From the NCBI GenBank assembly GCA_964611895.1, contig CAZTDN010000010.1:28240-92239 (forward strand): a stretch of 64,000 nt of DNA, read 5' to 3'. Below the pieces are notes generated by a model. That model saw only the letters and a list, made by a program, of their open reading frames with translations. It made no database searches and had not been told where the DNA came from. Position 1 is the first letter of the stretch. The number at the start of each line of letters is the position of its first letter. The DNA comes from JAIEOG01 sp964611895 (GTDB lineage Bacteria > Bdellovibrionota > FAC87 > UBA2466). A program made the position numbers and the translations under genes. Shown here in pieces: positions 17,676 to 26,895 of the stretch.

Positions 17676-18845
17676 TCAATACAATAGAAAAGGTTTAGAC
17701 TGTTTTTTGAAGGCGGCGACGTCGTTTCTGGCTTTGGCTTTGAGCGAAGCAAGCGACTCGCCGCTTTCGACTATTTTGCGCAGGCGATCTGTGCCCGCGA
17801 TCAAGTCGATCGGCATTTTAGTGTGCTCGTATTCATACGGAGGTTGTTTCCAGGCAAAGTTTTTTCCCCCTTGTTTTGCCATGGTGTGGAGTAAGTGAAC
17901 CCCGACTTCAAACCCGTTGAACTTTCTGCGATCGGTGATGTGCAATTGCACGCCGCCGCAAACTTGGTCCCGACATTTCTGGTAGGTGGGCTGAAAAAAG
18001 ATAGGGCGAAAATAGATGCCTCCAAGTTTCAGAGAATTCATATCCTGTGCAAGCTTATCAGCTTCAATGTAGGGCGCGCCAATGTACTCAAATGGTTTCG
18101 TTGTTCCACGTCCCTCAGAAATGTTCGTCCCTTCGAAAAACACCCCTGCGGGGAAAACCAACGCTGAAGCAAACATGGGGATGTTGGGAGATGGTGTGAT
18201 CCAATCTCTTTTCCACTGATCAGCGTACATGGAGCGTTTCCAGCCTTGGCAGCGAATCACTTCAAGCTCACATCCGATTTTAAATACGTCGTTAAACAGG
18301 AGCGCAATTTCACCGATGGTCATGCCATGCCGGGAAATAATAGGGTACTGCCCGACAAAAGAAGAAAAAGCAGGATCCAAGCTGTTTCCTTCTAAAACAG
18401 TGCCGCCCACGGGGTTGGCGCGATCCAGCACGATTACCCGTTTCCCAGTGCGCTTCGCAGCCCGCATGCAGTTGGCCAGTGTGTAGATAAATGTATAAAT
18501 CCGATTTCCAATGTCCTGTAGGTCCACCAGAAAAGCATCGATTTGCTCGAGCATCTTATCCGTGGGTTCTCGGGTATCGCCGTAGAGACTAAAAACCGGA
18601 AGTCCCGTCGCCGGATCGGTGAAGTCGGCACTCTCGACCATATTATCTTGCTTCTCTCCCCGAATTCCGTGCTGAGGACCAAAAAAGGCCGTGATTTTTA
18701 GCTTGAGCCTGGGATCAGTAACTCGGCGGCTGATGTGAATAAGCCTTGAATCTACCGAGGCCTGATTGCACAAGACGCCCAAGCGAAGTTTTCGGTAGTT
18801 AGAGTGTTTCTTCTCTAAAAAAATATCGAGTCCTGATTTCATCAT
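17676..18845 (-). CDS. namZ: DUF1343 / NamZ-like exo-beta-N-acetylmuramidase
   Basis: Family DUF1343, whose characterised member NamZ removes terminal MurNAc from peptidoglycan fragments. Family segments are FFGPQHGIRG, LPVFSLYGDTREPT, VDLQDIGNRIYTF, VLDRANPVGGTVLEG and RHGMTIGEIA. The ATG at 18845 overlaps the stop of the transglycosylase gene (ATGA), fixing the start and giving 389 residues. I see no obvious signal peptide in this version, so the product may be cytoplasmic. The neighbours (MltD-like and PBP4) support a role in muropeptide breakdown. The activity is inferred from the family. Confidence 0.85.
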   Translation of the reverse strand: MMKSGLDIFLEKKHSNYRKLRLGVLCNQASVDSRLIHISRRVTDPRLKLKITAFFGPQHGIRGEKQDNMVESADFTDPATGLPVFSLYGDTREPTDKMLEQIDAFLVDLQDIGNRIYTFIYTLANCMRAAKRTGKRVIVLDRANPVGGTVLEGNSLDPAFSSFVGQYPIISRHGMTIGEIALLFNDVFKIGCELEVIRCQGWKRSMYADQWKRDWITPSPNIPMFASALVFPAGVFFEGTNISEGRGTTKPFEYIGAPYIEADKLAQDMNSLKLGGIYFRPIFFQPTYQKCRDQVCGGVQLHITDRRKFNGFEVGVHLLHTMAKQGGKNFAWKQPPYEYEHTKMPIDLIAGTDRLRKIVESGESLASLKAKARNDVAAFKKQSKPFLLY

Positions 18846-20161
18846 GTTCTTTCCGACTTGTTCCCCATGCACGCAGCGCGCGCGCTCGGCGGTATTTTCA
18901 CCGGGTAGGCTGCTGGCACTGGGAGTTTTCCCTCAAGAGTTAGGTTGGTAAAAGCTGGGTTTAAGCTGGCAAGTTCGTCAGGTGTTAGCTGGCAACGTCG
19001 AGCTACTTCTGAGAAATCGAGCGCATTCTGAAAGGCAACTTGCTCAAACTCGATGGGCGAGTCTACCGTTATTGCTCCAAAGTGCTTTCGGTATTCGCGC
19101 TCTACTTCGAGAATAGCCAGAAATTCGGAAAAAAAATTGGAAGACGCAAATCCAAAGCTAGCTCCATTATATTTTTGAATAATCGTCGCGAGATCTGTGG
19201 TTTCCAGTTTGCGTACAGCGCGTGCCATTCCTTCGCGACCATGATTATAGGCGGTAATCGCTAGGGGCCATTCTCCGAGCGCTTCGAGGTTTTGTTTCAG
19301 CAGGCCCGCCGCAGCCCAGGTTGCGATCAGGGGATCATTTCTCTCGTCGATCCCTCGGTCGATTCGCAAAAAACGCTTGCCTGTCGATCGCATGAATTGC
19401 CAAACACCTGAAGCGCCTACCTTGGAACGAGCTGTGAGGTCAAAAGCAGATTCCACTAGCGGCAGTCGCGTGAGCTCCTTCGGGATGTTTTGTTCTTCGA
19501 ATATTTCCATCATGCGGGGCCAATAGCGCCCACCAAACATGAATCCCTGTACGATTTTATCGCGCTGCCCGACTTGTATTCGCAAATTCTTCGCAGCCCT
19601 CAAGAATCGGTCGGCATCTGGCTGGGAGGCAATCGTTCTGTACAGTCGGATGGACGACAAGGCGATGTTTTGTGGCGAGTGTTGTAGCTTGTGAAGGTCT
19701 TTGAGTCTTTTAACAAACTCTTTGCGTACGCTGCGTAAATAGCGATTAAGGCGGCGGCGTTTCTCTCGAGGTGAGAGGGTCTTGTTTTCAGTAATCGCAC
19801 TGATATCAAACACACCGTACTGGAGATCTAGATTTTCAGAGTCGTGCACTATTGCCTGTGAGCTTGTATAGACTGTGTAGATTTTTTTCCAAAAATCCAC
19901 GCGGTGGCGAAGCGCGTCCGGAACTGCGAATGTTTGTCCTGGCTCGTAGTTTAGGGCGCCGGACTGTTCACCAAAGGCTGGGAGCTCCATGGCGCGCTGT
20001 TTGCTGTGCAATAAAATTTCGGCGTAGCCGGGAATCAAACCGGGTTCCACGGTCGCGACTTCAGCTTCGGAATCTTCCGGAGGATCGATGGAATAGGGCA
20101 ATGGCAATACACCCAGGGCAGTGTTGGACAATACTAGAATGAATCCCCACACCCAGTTCAA
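18842..20161 (-). CDS. mltD: MltD-like membrane-bound lytic murein transglycosylase
   Basis: Cleaves glycan strands between MurNAc and GlcNAc, leaving anhydroMurNAc. After a signal sequence (first about 20 residues) and a helical region comes the SLT domain: catalytic Glu237 in LPLVESAFD, GASGVWQFM, and AITAYNHG. The C-terminus resembles a single divergent LysM-like segment (FSEVARRCQLTPDELASLNP). Length is 439 residues. It overlaps namZ (ATGA) and follows the PBP4 gene by nine bases, forming one minus-strand operon. Unlike E. coli MltD I see no lipobox. Confidence 0.87.
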   Translation of the reverse strand: MNWVWGFILVLSNTALGVLPLPYSIDPPEDSEAEVATVEPGLIPGYAEILLHSKQRAMELPAFGEQSGALNYEPGQTFAVPDALRHRVDFWKKIYTVYTSSQAIVHDSENLDLQYGVFDISAITENKTLSPREKRRRLNRYLRSVRKEFVKRLKDLHKLQHSPQNIALSSIRLYRTIASQPDADRFLRAAKNLRIQVGQRDKIVQGFMFGGRYWPRMMEIFEEQNIPKELTRLPLVESAFDLTARSKVGASGVWQFMRSTGKRFLRIDRGIDERNDPLIATWAAAGLLKQNLEALGEWPLAITAYNHGREGMARAVRKLETTDLATIIQKYNGASFGFASSNFFSEFLAILEVEREYRKHFGAITVDSPIEFEQVAFQNALDFSEVARRCQLTPDELASLNPAFTNLTLEGKLPVPAAYPVKIPPSARAACMGNKSERT

Positions 20162-20170
20162 AGCGAAGCC

Positions 20171-21673
20171 CTATTGTCTGGAAAAACGATTGAGTTCCAA
20201 AACGACTTTATCTACCCAGGTCGACATTCTACCGTATCTCAATCCGGGGTCATTTAAGATAATTGCAAAGGCAATGTTCTCTTTATCTTTTGTAGCAAGA
20301 TAACCAGCGAGTGCCGTTACACCATCCAGCGTGCCGGTTTTTCCGCGCACTGTCGAATGCGTGATTTCGGTGGGTAGGCGATTGCGCAGCGTACCATCTT
20401 CACCACCCACTCCCAGCGATGCCATGAACTCAGCTGAAACCGACAAGTCGTGTGATGCTGCAGTCAAAACTCTAACAATTTGGCGAGCGGTTACTCGTGT
20501 TCGACGAGTGAGTCCGCTTCCATCGATAATCGTGTAGGCCTTGGGAGGAATGCCGATTTCTTCGAGCTGCGCCTCAAGTGCACGAACGCCCTTGTCGATC
20601 GTGCCGGGCGTGCCATAGGTTTCGGCGCCCATTTTTTTTAATATTTGATCAGCGACAAAGTTATTGCTGAATTTATTCATTCCCCAAACCACCTGCCAGA
20701 GTGGCAGCGACTGAAATGCCAATACCTGGCGTGCATTGGAGGGAACAGTCCCTTCGCGTAGCTTGCCTTCCAATTTCAAACCACGCTGTTCCCAAAAAGT
20801 TTGGAACATATGAGCGGCATAAAGGCTAGGATTGACGATATTTCGATAGAAGCGTAGTTCCGGGTGGCCCAAGGGAATGCTGCCACGTAGGAGCACTGTG
20901 TCTCCGATATCTCCTTTTACAAAAGCGGTACGTTTGACTTGTAAGTTGTTGGCACTGTTTCCTTTGCCCGTGGTAGCTTGGTTTACCACATCAATATAGG
21001 AATTTTCGGGGTCTGTATAAACAATGGGTGAGGCCCCCACAACGTCCGAGGGTCGAACGTATACCGTCGTCGTATTAAAATTAAAGGAGAGTGCACCAAT
21101 GGGGGCATTGTATGCTTGGTCGGTAAGGTAGCTCGGGCGTGTATCCGGTGTGCGTTCTCGGTCGAAAAAAGTATCGTCAGCCACGATGTCGCCTGTAATA
21201 CGACGGATTCCTGAACGGACCAATTCATTCACCAACATCCAAAGGCGTTCCGAAACCAGACTTGGGTCTCCTCCCCCCTTTAGGTAGAGATCTCCCGCCA
21301 ATGTCCCTTCTTTTATTGGACCTTTCGCCCATACGCCGGTTTCAAAGGTCGAAGTGGGCTTCAGCTTTTTTAGGGCGGTGTAAGCTGTGAAAATTTTGCT
21401 GACCGAAGCTGGGATAAGGAGTTTGTCTCCACCATTTTCGTATAGAGGCTCATCCTTATCTAGTGACCAAACATAGATTCCTATGTCGAGTTTTCCAGAG
21501 GAGTTTTTAGGAAAAACACCGTCGATGGATTTGCGAAGGTTTTGTAGGGCGGCTGGATTTGCGCTGACTGTTTCTGTTTGAGGGGTACGATAAGGTCCCA
21601 GTCGAATTCCTGCTGGCAAACCTAAAGCACTTTCCAGGCAAAGGAACACCGCAGCAAGCAACAAAGTTTTCAT
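20171..21673 (-). CDS. dacB: D-alanyl-D-alanine carboxypeptidase/endopeptidase, PBP4 family
   Basis: Penicillin-binding peptidase S13 family, trimming or cleaving peptide stems in the periplasm. The catalytic motifs are PASVSKIF (Ser90, Lys93), KFSNN (SxN) and GKTGTLDG (KTG). The large insertion domain between SxxK and SxN is typical of PBP4. The start at 21673 gives a clear signal peptide (MKTLLLAAVFLCLESALG) and 500 residues; longer open frames upstream overlap the divergent regulator gene and look unreal. First gene of the dacB-mltD-namZ run. Confidence 0.93.
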   Translation of the reverse strand: MKTLLLAAVFLCLESALGLPAGIRLGPYRTPQTETVSANPAALQNLRKSIDGVFPKNSSGKLDIGIYVWSLDKDEPLYENGGDKLLIPASVSKIFTAYTALKKLKPTSTFETGVWAKGPIKEGTLAGDLYLKGGGDPSLVSERLWMLVNELVRSGIRRITGDIVADDTFFDRERTPDTRPSYLTDQAYNAPIGALSFNFNTTTVYVRPSDVVGASPIVYTDPENSYIDVVNQATTGKGNSANNLQVKRTAFVKGDIGDTVLLRGSIPLGHPELRFYRNIVNPSLYAAHMFQTFWEQRGLKLEGKLREGTVPSNARQVLAFQSLPLWQVVWGMNKFSNNFVADQILKKMGAETYGTPGTIDKGVRALEAQLEEIGIPPKAYTIIDGSGLTRRTRVTARQIVRVLTAASHDLSVSAEFMASLGVGGEDGTLRNRLPTEITHSTVRGKTGTLDGVTALAGYLATKDKENIAFAIILNDPGLRYGRMSTWVDKVVLELNRFSRQ

Positions 21674-21752
21674 TTGTTCAAAAGTACCCTGATGGAGGTG
21701 GAAATTCCATTCTTTACGGATGTACAAATCGCCTGCATTGTTTACCTGCCGC

Positions 21753-22742
21753 ATGACAGAAGTTGCCAAAGCAAAAGTACTCCTGGTGGATGACGAAGAA
21801 GGAAACCTGCGCGCCTTGGAGCGCACTATCCGGTCTCGTTTCGAAGTCGTTGCGTGTTTGAGTCCCACCGAAGCATTGGCCCAAATTAAGCAAACCGAGT
21901 TTGCGGCCGTGGTCACCGATCAGCGTATGCCCGAGATGCGGGGGACGGAGTTGCTTGCCCAGATTGCACAAATTAGCCCGGCGACCACGAGGCTCGTGTT
22001 GACGGCTTACACCGAAACCAAAGAAATTCTGGATGCCATTAATCGAGCGCAGATTTACCGGTATATTACAAAGCCGTGGGACAATGACGAGCTGCTCTCC
22101 ATTTTACAACACGCATGTGAACGGTATCACTTACTCAAGGAAAATGAGCGTCTTTTAGGTGAGCTGCGACAGCACAACGCCGACTTAGAAAAGCAAGTGG
22201 CGCTGCGTACCGAGGAGCTGCGCTTAGCTAACGAGAAGTTGAGCGAGCTCGCGATGACCGATCCCCTGACACGCATTGCAAATCGTCGCGCTTTGTTTCA
22301 GCGGTTTCAGGACGAAATCGATCGCTCCGAGCGTTACAACCGGCCTATTTCCATTGCACTGGTGGACGTCGATCATTTCAAAGTGTTCAATGACATGGAA
22401 GGTCATGTTTGTGGGGACGAAGCGCTCAAAAAAACGACTGCGTTGCTCGGCTCCAATTTGCGTAAGACCGATTTTTTGGGGAGATATGGTGGTGAGGAGT
22501 TTTTGATCCTCATGCCTGAAACCCCGCTGAACGTCGCTTTGGAGACCGCGTTGCGGTTGCGAATGGCAATTGAGAACGCCGTTTTTCAGGGGAAATCCAA
22601 GCCCGCCTATCTGACGGTGAGCATCGGCCTTGCGGGGTTTCCGCAACACGGCCGCGTGCCCAAAATGTTGATAGAGCGGGCGGATCAAGCGCTATACGAT
22701 GCAAAACACAGCGGTCGAAATCGAATAGTCGTAGCATCCTAG
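21753..22742 (+). CDS. Response regulator with GGDEF output (diguanylate cyclase)
   Basis: A 329-residue protein with an N-terminal receiver domain (acidic pocket VDDEE, phospho-acceptor Asp56 in VVTDQRMP, Lys in TKPW), then a coiled linker (about 125-165) and a GGDEF domain. The active site is GGEEF (246-250), a catalytically competent variant. An RxxD inhibitory site (Arg237, Asp240) lies five residues upstream, so product inhibition by c-di-GMP is expected. No partner kinase is adjacent. It is divergent from dacB across 79 bases. The start at 21753 places the receiver right at the N-terminus. Confidence 0.93.
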   Translation: MTEVAKAKVLLVDDEEGNLRALERTIRSRFEVVACLSPTEALAQIKQTEFAAVVTDQRMPEMRGTELLAQIAQISPATTRLVLTAYTETKEILDAINRAQIYRYITKPWDNDELLSILQHACERYHLLKENERLLGELRQHNADLEKQVALRTEELRLANEKLSELAMTDPLTRIANRRALFQRFQDEIDRSERYNRPISIALVDVDHFKVFNDMEGHVCGDEALKKTTALLGSNLRKTDFLGRYGGEEFLILMPETPLNVALETALRLRMAIENAVFQGKSKPAYLTVSIGLAGFPQHGRVPKMLIERADQALYDAKHSGRNRIVVAS

Positions 22743-22766
22743 CTTTGTGGTATAACTCAGCGCACC

Positions 22767-23477
22767 ATGCATCGGTTTACTTGCAATGGCCCTTTTGTGC
22801 AGGGGGCGTCCGTCGCCTTGGAAGCAGTTCAGTCACACCACCTGGCCAAGGTCCTACGCCTTCAACCTGGGGAAAAAGTCGGGCTTGTGGATGGCAAGGG
22901 TTGCCTTGCTCACGCGACTCTCCAAGAGATTCACCCCAAATCTTCTGTAGCCAAGATCGAAAAAATAATCATCGTCGAAGCTAGTTCAAAGATTGTTTTG
23001 TGTTTTGGCATTCCAAAAGGACAGGCCCTAGATTTTATTTACCGGCGCGCTACCGAGTTGGGGGTTGCTGGATTTCAACCCCTTAAAACCCAGCATTCCA
23101 GTCCGGCCAAGGGCTGGAATGAAGATCGTTGGGTGGGCGTTTTGTCCGAGGTATGCAAACAGTGCGAGGAGTTGAATTTTCCACGCAACGGCTCTCCTCT
23201 CAATCTGGAAAACTGGCTTTCTCAACGCAATCCGAACAGGCTACTGATTGTTTGCGATGAAAATGCACGGCAGGCAGCGCCGCCGTTGAACGATACAAAG
23301 GCTTTTGAGGGTGTCGACTTGGTCGTCGGGGCGGAAGGGGGCCTGAGCCCAGCCGAAGTCGAGGCGCTCCTGCGTGCTGGCGGAACTCGCCTGGGTTTGG
23401 GGCGCAATCGCCTTCGCGCCGAAACCGCTGCCCTGGTCGCATTGACCTTGCTCAAAAAGCAGCTGGGCGAGATTTAG
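22767..23477 (+). CDS. rsmE: 16S rRNA m3U1498 methyltransferase
   Basis: SPOUT-class methyltransferase of the RsmE family. The N-terminal PUA-like part begins MHRFTCNGPF and contains HHLAKVLRLQPGE. The knot region carries ATELGVAGFQPL, GAEGGLSPAEVEAL and LGRNRLRAETAAL. Length of 236 residues is normal. It follows the diguanylate cyclase by 24 bases on the same strand. Confidence 0.94.
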   Translation: MHRFTCNGPFVQGASVALEAVQSHHLAKVLRLQPGEKVGLVDGKGCLAHATLQEIHPKSSVAKIEKIIIVEASSKIVLCFGIPKGQALDFIYRRATELGVAGFQPLKTQHSSPAKGWNEDRWVGVLSEVCKQCEELNFPRNGSPLNLENWLSQRNPNRLLIVCDENARQAAPPLNDTKAFEGVDLVVGAEGGLSPAEVEALLRAGGTRLGLGRNRLRAETAALVALTLLKKQLGEI

Positions 23478-23520
23478 CTTGATTGAACTGCGCGGGGTCT
23501 TGTGGTGACATTACTTATCT

Positions 23521-24543
23521 ATGTGGAAAGTTTTTTTGGCTTTTACTGCGCACCGGCTGCTCTTGCTGGTGGTGGCCTTTTACGCTCTTTCAGCGTCGGG
23601 GCCTAAAAACCATTCACATTGGGAGCGTTTTTTAGATCGCGTGGCGCAAGGGCCTGAAGCCAGGGCTGTACACGATCTGAGTCGTGACTCGGTCAGCCAA
23701 GTGGTCTCGAAAAGTCGAAATCCGTTCCAGTGGGCGGTTGTTCTGCTGGCGCATTTTTCTGGATGGCAGACAACGGTTTGTTTGCTGATAGTTTCCAATT
23801 TTTTTTTCCTCTTCTTTTTGTTTGAACTTTTTGGATTGTTTAATCGGATGGTGACGACCGATGTGTCGACACTGGGCGCGATTTTCGTACTTTTATGGCC
23901 GACGAGCTACGAGCTCAGTGTGGGCTCAAGTCTGACTTTGGCGTGTTTTCTTCTCACATTTACATTGCGGCGTGCACTAGATCAAAATTGGTGGCTTGCA
24001 GGTTTAGCAAGCGCGACTCTTTCTTTGATGGACCCCATCGCTTTGGCGCTCTTGCCTGTCTACGCGTACTTGTTTTGGGGGGTGCAGAGATTTCTTCCGC
24101 TCGCGGAGTGGGGGCGCAATGCGCTTTTCTTTCTATTACCCTTAGCATTGGGATGTCTATTATCCGGCAGTAGCTGGTCCACGGTATTGGGGACGGTGGA
24201 TCAATCTGCTTTGATGACCCTTTTTCGACTGGATACACCCGCAGGTGGAGGCCTTTTTTCGCATTCAGCCGCCGGCCAGACTCTGTCCTTAATCTTTTTT
24301 GCGCTTGGCGCGGTGGGGGGGATGTTCAGCAATATCAATCCTAACCACCGGTTCTTGCCTCTGGGAGTGCTTTTAGCACTGTTGCTCTCCTCGCCCTTCG
24401 GGGGCATCGCGTCTCGGATGCCTTTGGCTGGAATTTGTATGGAAGGTGTGGCCTCGGCCTCTTCTGGACCGGCGAGCCGACTTGCGAGCGGGTTGATGAT
24501 CTTGTTGGGCGCTTTTGAAGTTTACTCAGTTTTTGGGCACTAA
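23521..24543 (+). CDS. Polytopic membrane protein, possibly mannosyltransferase-like
   Basis: A 340-residue protein with about eight to nine hydrophobic segments. The stretch LLWPTSYELSVGSSLTL, followed by AGLASATLSLMDP, resembles the central region of GT-C/PIG-V-like glycosyltransferases (where FPxSFFLxxxYxES and AGLxxxLAxxTR are typical). The acidic residue of the first loop is not clearly conserved, so the resemblance is weak. It sits 43 bases after rsmE. A lipid-linked sugar transferase is possible; a generic membrane protein is as likely. Confidence 0.5.
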   Translation: MWKVFLAFTAHRLLLLVVAFYALSASGPKNHSHWERFLDRVAQGPEARAVHDLSRDSVSQVVSKSRNPFQWAVVLLAHFSGWQTTVCLLIVSNFFFLFFLFELFGLFNRMVTTDVSTLGAIFVLLWPTSYELSVGSSLTLACFLLTFTLRRALDQNWWLAGLASATLSLMDPIALALLPVYAYLFWGVQRFLPLAEWGRNALFFLLPLALGCLLSGSSWSTVLGTVDQSALMTLFRLDTPAGGGLFSHSAAGQTLSLIFFALGAVGGMFSNINPNHRFLPLGVLLALLLSSPFGGIASRMPLAGICMEGVASASSGPASRLASGLMILLGAFEVYSVFGH

Positions 24544-24547
24544 CCCA

Positions 24548-24766
24548 TCATTGCAACGTGAAGCGTTGCGGCGATTTTGTAACTCCGCATCCTGGACAGC
24601 GGCAGTTTTCAACAACTTCCAGATAGCTCAAGTTCAAGTCATGAGTAAATAGGAGTTTCGTGTTGCAGTAAACGCAGCGGTCGAATTGCTCTACCGTCAT
24701 CAAGCCCATTTCCTCGTGGGTTCCATCTAAGGTTGACGCGTCGACACGCAAGTAAGGCGTCCTCAT
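24548..24766 (-). CDS. Small zinc-ribbon protein
   Basis: A 72-residue protein with CVYC (Cys31, Cys34) and CRCPGC (Cys57, Cys60, plus Cys55), the spacing of a zinc ribbon. The start ATG has an AGAGGAG ribosome site. There is no catalytic domain; it could be a regulator or an adaptor. It converges on the membrane-protein gene (four-base gap) and is divergent from the unknown gene upstream of the FAH hydrolase. Confidence 0.65.
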   Translation of the reverse strand: MRTPYLRVDASTLDGTHEEMGLMTVEQFDRCVYCNTKLLFTHDLNLSYLEVVENCRCPGCGVTKSPQRFTLQ

Positions 24767-24892
24767 TCGATTCTGCTCCTCTGTATTTGGCGGGATTTGG
24801 TTTCAAAGATCTTATCGGCGTGAAAGGCGCATTCATTAGCAAATGCGCGAGCGGTTTGAAATCACAGGCCCTTTCCGATACCTTAGCGAGCC

Positions 24893-25873
24893 ATGGCAAT
24901 CTACTCTGCAAAAAGAGCTCTTCTGGCTAACCTGATTGACTATGCAGGAACCTTTCCACCGGCGGCACTTTCGTTGGAAAAAGCAATGCAACAAGCCTGC
25001 GCATTTCGAAAGCACAGCAAACATCCGTGGCTGCTTTCGAAAATCGTTGTCACTATCGCCGATCTCAAGCGGCTCTCGCCTCGTTCCTGGCACGATGCCG
25101 GTTCGGATGGGGCACCGCTTCCCTTTACGGTCATCGGCAGCCCCGTAGAAAAGCCCTCCGATTTGGCTCGCCACCTGGGGTTTGAGATCAGAGAGGTTCG
25201 CCGTTTTAACGAGAAGTTCCTCGATAGTTCCCAGCGCCAGCAAGTCCTGGCTTATGAGACGCGCATTCCGGAGTCGCTTGGTCCGGAGGCGATGGAGGCT
25301 TTACTTGGCGATGCGTTGGAAGCTGCTTTGGTCGGTTCGCACTTGGGTTTGGATATCTATTTTGAGATTCCACTTACGGGGGAGGTTTGGCAGACGCGTC
25401 TGTCAAAAGCAGCCCATAGGATTGCCGGGTGGGCAGAAGAAAATGCCGCGGGTGTGGGGCAGCCTGGTATCAAGATCCGCACAGGCGGAGCCACTCCGCC
25501 CACGGCTTCTCAGTTGGCTGAAGTCATTGCGGTTTGCACGACGCTTTCGCTTCGATTCAAGGCAACCCAGGGCTTACACCATGCCATATCCCGGCCGGGA
25601 GATTATGGTTTCGTAAATCTATTTGCTGCATTTGCTTTTGCGCAGAGTTTGGGGCTTTCGGAGTTTTCTCGAGATGAAATCCAGGCTTGTTTGTTGGAGT
25701 CCAACCCAAAAGCGTTCGTGTTTACTCCCGACCGGTTGAAATGGTCGCGCTATTCGATCGAATGTGATCAAATAGAAGCGGCGCGTAGGCGCCACGCCGG
25801 AACTTTCGGGAGTTGTAGTTTGGAAGAGCCGGATGTGTTTTTAGCCCAAGAAATAGGTGAGGAGATAGTATGA
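24893..25873 (+). CDS. Conserved-looking protein of unknown function coupled to a fumarylacetoacetase-family gene
   Basis: A 326-residue soluble protein without signal peptide. The alternation of strands and helices looks like an alpha/beta barrel. The strongest motif-like segments are KIRTGG (194-199) and FKATQGLHH (222-230), reminiscent of barrel-strand ends that bind phosphate or a metal, plus DIYFEIPL (154-161). I cannot name the family. It overlaps the following FAH-type hydrolase gene by ATGA, so both are made together. This points to a step near fumarylacetoacetate or a related diketo acid, but this is inference from context only. Confidence 0.6.
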   Translation: MAIYSAKRALLANLIDYAGTFPPAALSLEKAMQQACAFRKHSKHPWLLSKIVVTIADLKRLSPRSWHDAGSDGAPLPFTVIGSPVEKPSDLARHLGFEIREVRRFNEKFLDSSQRQQVLAYETRIPESLGPEAMEALLGDALEAALVGSHLGLDIYFEIPLTGEVWQTRLSKAAHRIAGWAEENAAGVGQPGIKIRTGGATPPTASQLAEVIAVCTTLSLRFKATQGLHHAISRPGDYGFVNLFAAFAFAQSLGLSEFSRDEIQACLLESNPKAFVFTPDRLKWSRYSIECDQIEAARRRHAGTFGSCSLEEPDVFLAQEIGEEIV

Positions 25874-26850
25874 AGCTAGCAACATTGAGCGGAGAAAAAG
25901 GGGATTTGAATGGGCGCCTCGTTGTTGTTTCTAGCGACAATAAGCGAGCGATTTATCCCACGGGAGTAGCGTCTTCGATGCTTGAAGCTTTGCAAAACTG
26001 GGAGGAAGCGGCTCCCCGTTTGCAGTCCCTTTCAAAGGCACTCAACCAGGGTTCAGCTTCGGGCGCGTTTGACCTGGATGTCAATAAGTGCATCGCTCCG
26101 CTACCTCATGCTCCCGGGTTCTATGATGGGAGTGCTTTTCTCTCACACGTTGTCCGCGCTCGTCGGTCCCGCGGTGACCAAATGCCAGAAAGCGCAAAAA
26201 AAATACCCCTCATGTATCAGGGTGTCAGTGACAACCTGTTAGCGCACAACGCCCCCCTCGATCTGATGAATGTGGACTATGGTGGAGACTTTGAAGGCGA
26301 GTTTGCAGTAATCACCACCGATATTCCCAAGGGGACACCAGCGGAGAAACTTGCGTCGCATTTTGCGCTCTTTACTTTGTTTAACGATATTACCTACCGA
26401 GTCTTAGTGTTGGGGGAGATTGAGACCAAGTTTGGGTTTCTGCAATCCAAGCCCAATTCGTCTTTTGCTCCTTTTGCAGTGACCGCTGATGAATTGGGAG
26501 AGGCATGGGACGGCAAGCGCGTCGCACTGGATCTCGAGGTCCGTTTGAATGGGAAAGAGTTTGGTCGGCCAAATGGAAGCGAAATGCACTTCACTTTTGG
26601 AGAGCTCGTTGCCCATGCTTGTAGAACGCGTCCTCTTTCGGCCGGAAACATCATCGGCACGGGCACGGTTTCTAATGACGACAAAACCCGCGGATTTGCT
26701 TGTCTCACCGAAAAAAGGTTTCAAGAAATCCTAGACAACGGAAAAGCCACAACCCCTTGGTTGGTGCCGGGCGATCATGTTTGGATGGATGTTGTGCGAA
26801 ACGGGGTTTCTGTTTTTGGGCAGATTGATCAGAAAGTCGTTGTCGAATAG
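25870..26850 (+). CDS. Fumarylacetoacetate hydrolase family protein
   Basis: FAH-superfamily hydrolase of 326 residues, the size of the short bacterial fumarylacetoacetases. Metal-binding acidic residues appear in DFEGEFAVI (Glu142, Glu144), and the C-terminal half has the conserved GNIIGTGTVSN and PGDHVWMDV segments. With homogentisate dioxygenase encoded 19 kb further on, the likely role is hydrolysis of (maleyl/fumaryl)acetoacetate to fumarate and acetoacetate, the last step of tyrosine breakdown. The family also holds fumarylpyruvate and acylpyruvate hydrolases, so the substrate is not certain. The gene ends just before a scaffold gap. Confidence 0.85.
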   Translation: MKLATLSGEKGDLNGRLVVVSSDNKRAIYPTGVASSMLEALQNWEEAAPRLQSLSKALNQGSASGAFDLDVNKCIAPLPHAPGFYDGSAFLSHVVRARRSRGDQMPESAKKIPLMYQGVSDNLLAHNAPLDLMNVDYGGDFEGEFAVITTDIPKGTPAEKLASHFALFTLFNDITYRVLVLGEIETKFGFLQSKPNSSFAPFAVTADELGEAWDGKRVALDLEVRLNGKEFGRPNGSEMHFTFGELVAHACRTRPLSAGNIIGTGTVSNDDKTRGFACLTEKRFQEILDNGKATTPWLVPGDHVWMDVVRNGVSVFGQIDQKVVVE

Positions 26851-26856
26851 GATAGG

Positions 26857-26866
26857 NNNNNNNNNN
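26857..26866. other. Assembly gap (10 N) between FAH-family gene and zapA
   Basis: A run of ten N. The true length is unknown; the promoter of the zapA operon, and anything else between the two genes, may be missing here. Confidence 0.95.
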
Positions 26867-26895
26867 GGAGAAACACCCACAAAGGGGGCTTCTTC

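Noticed and set aside
26857..26866. Treating the N runs as frameshifts or pseudogenes
   Set aside because: They are 10-N assembly gaps; flanking reading frames are intact.
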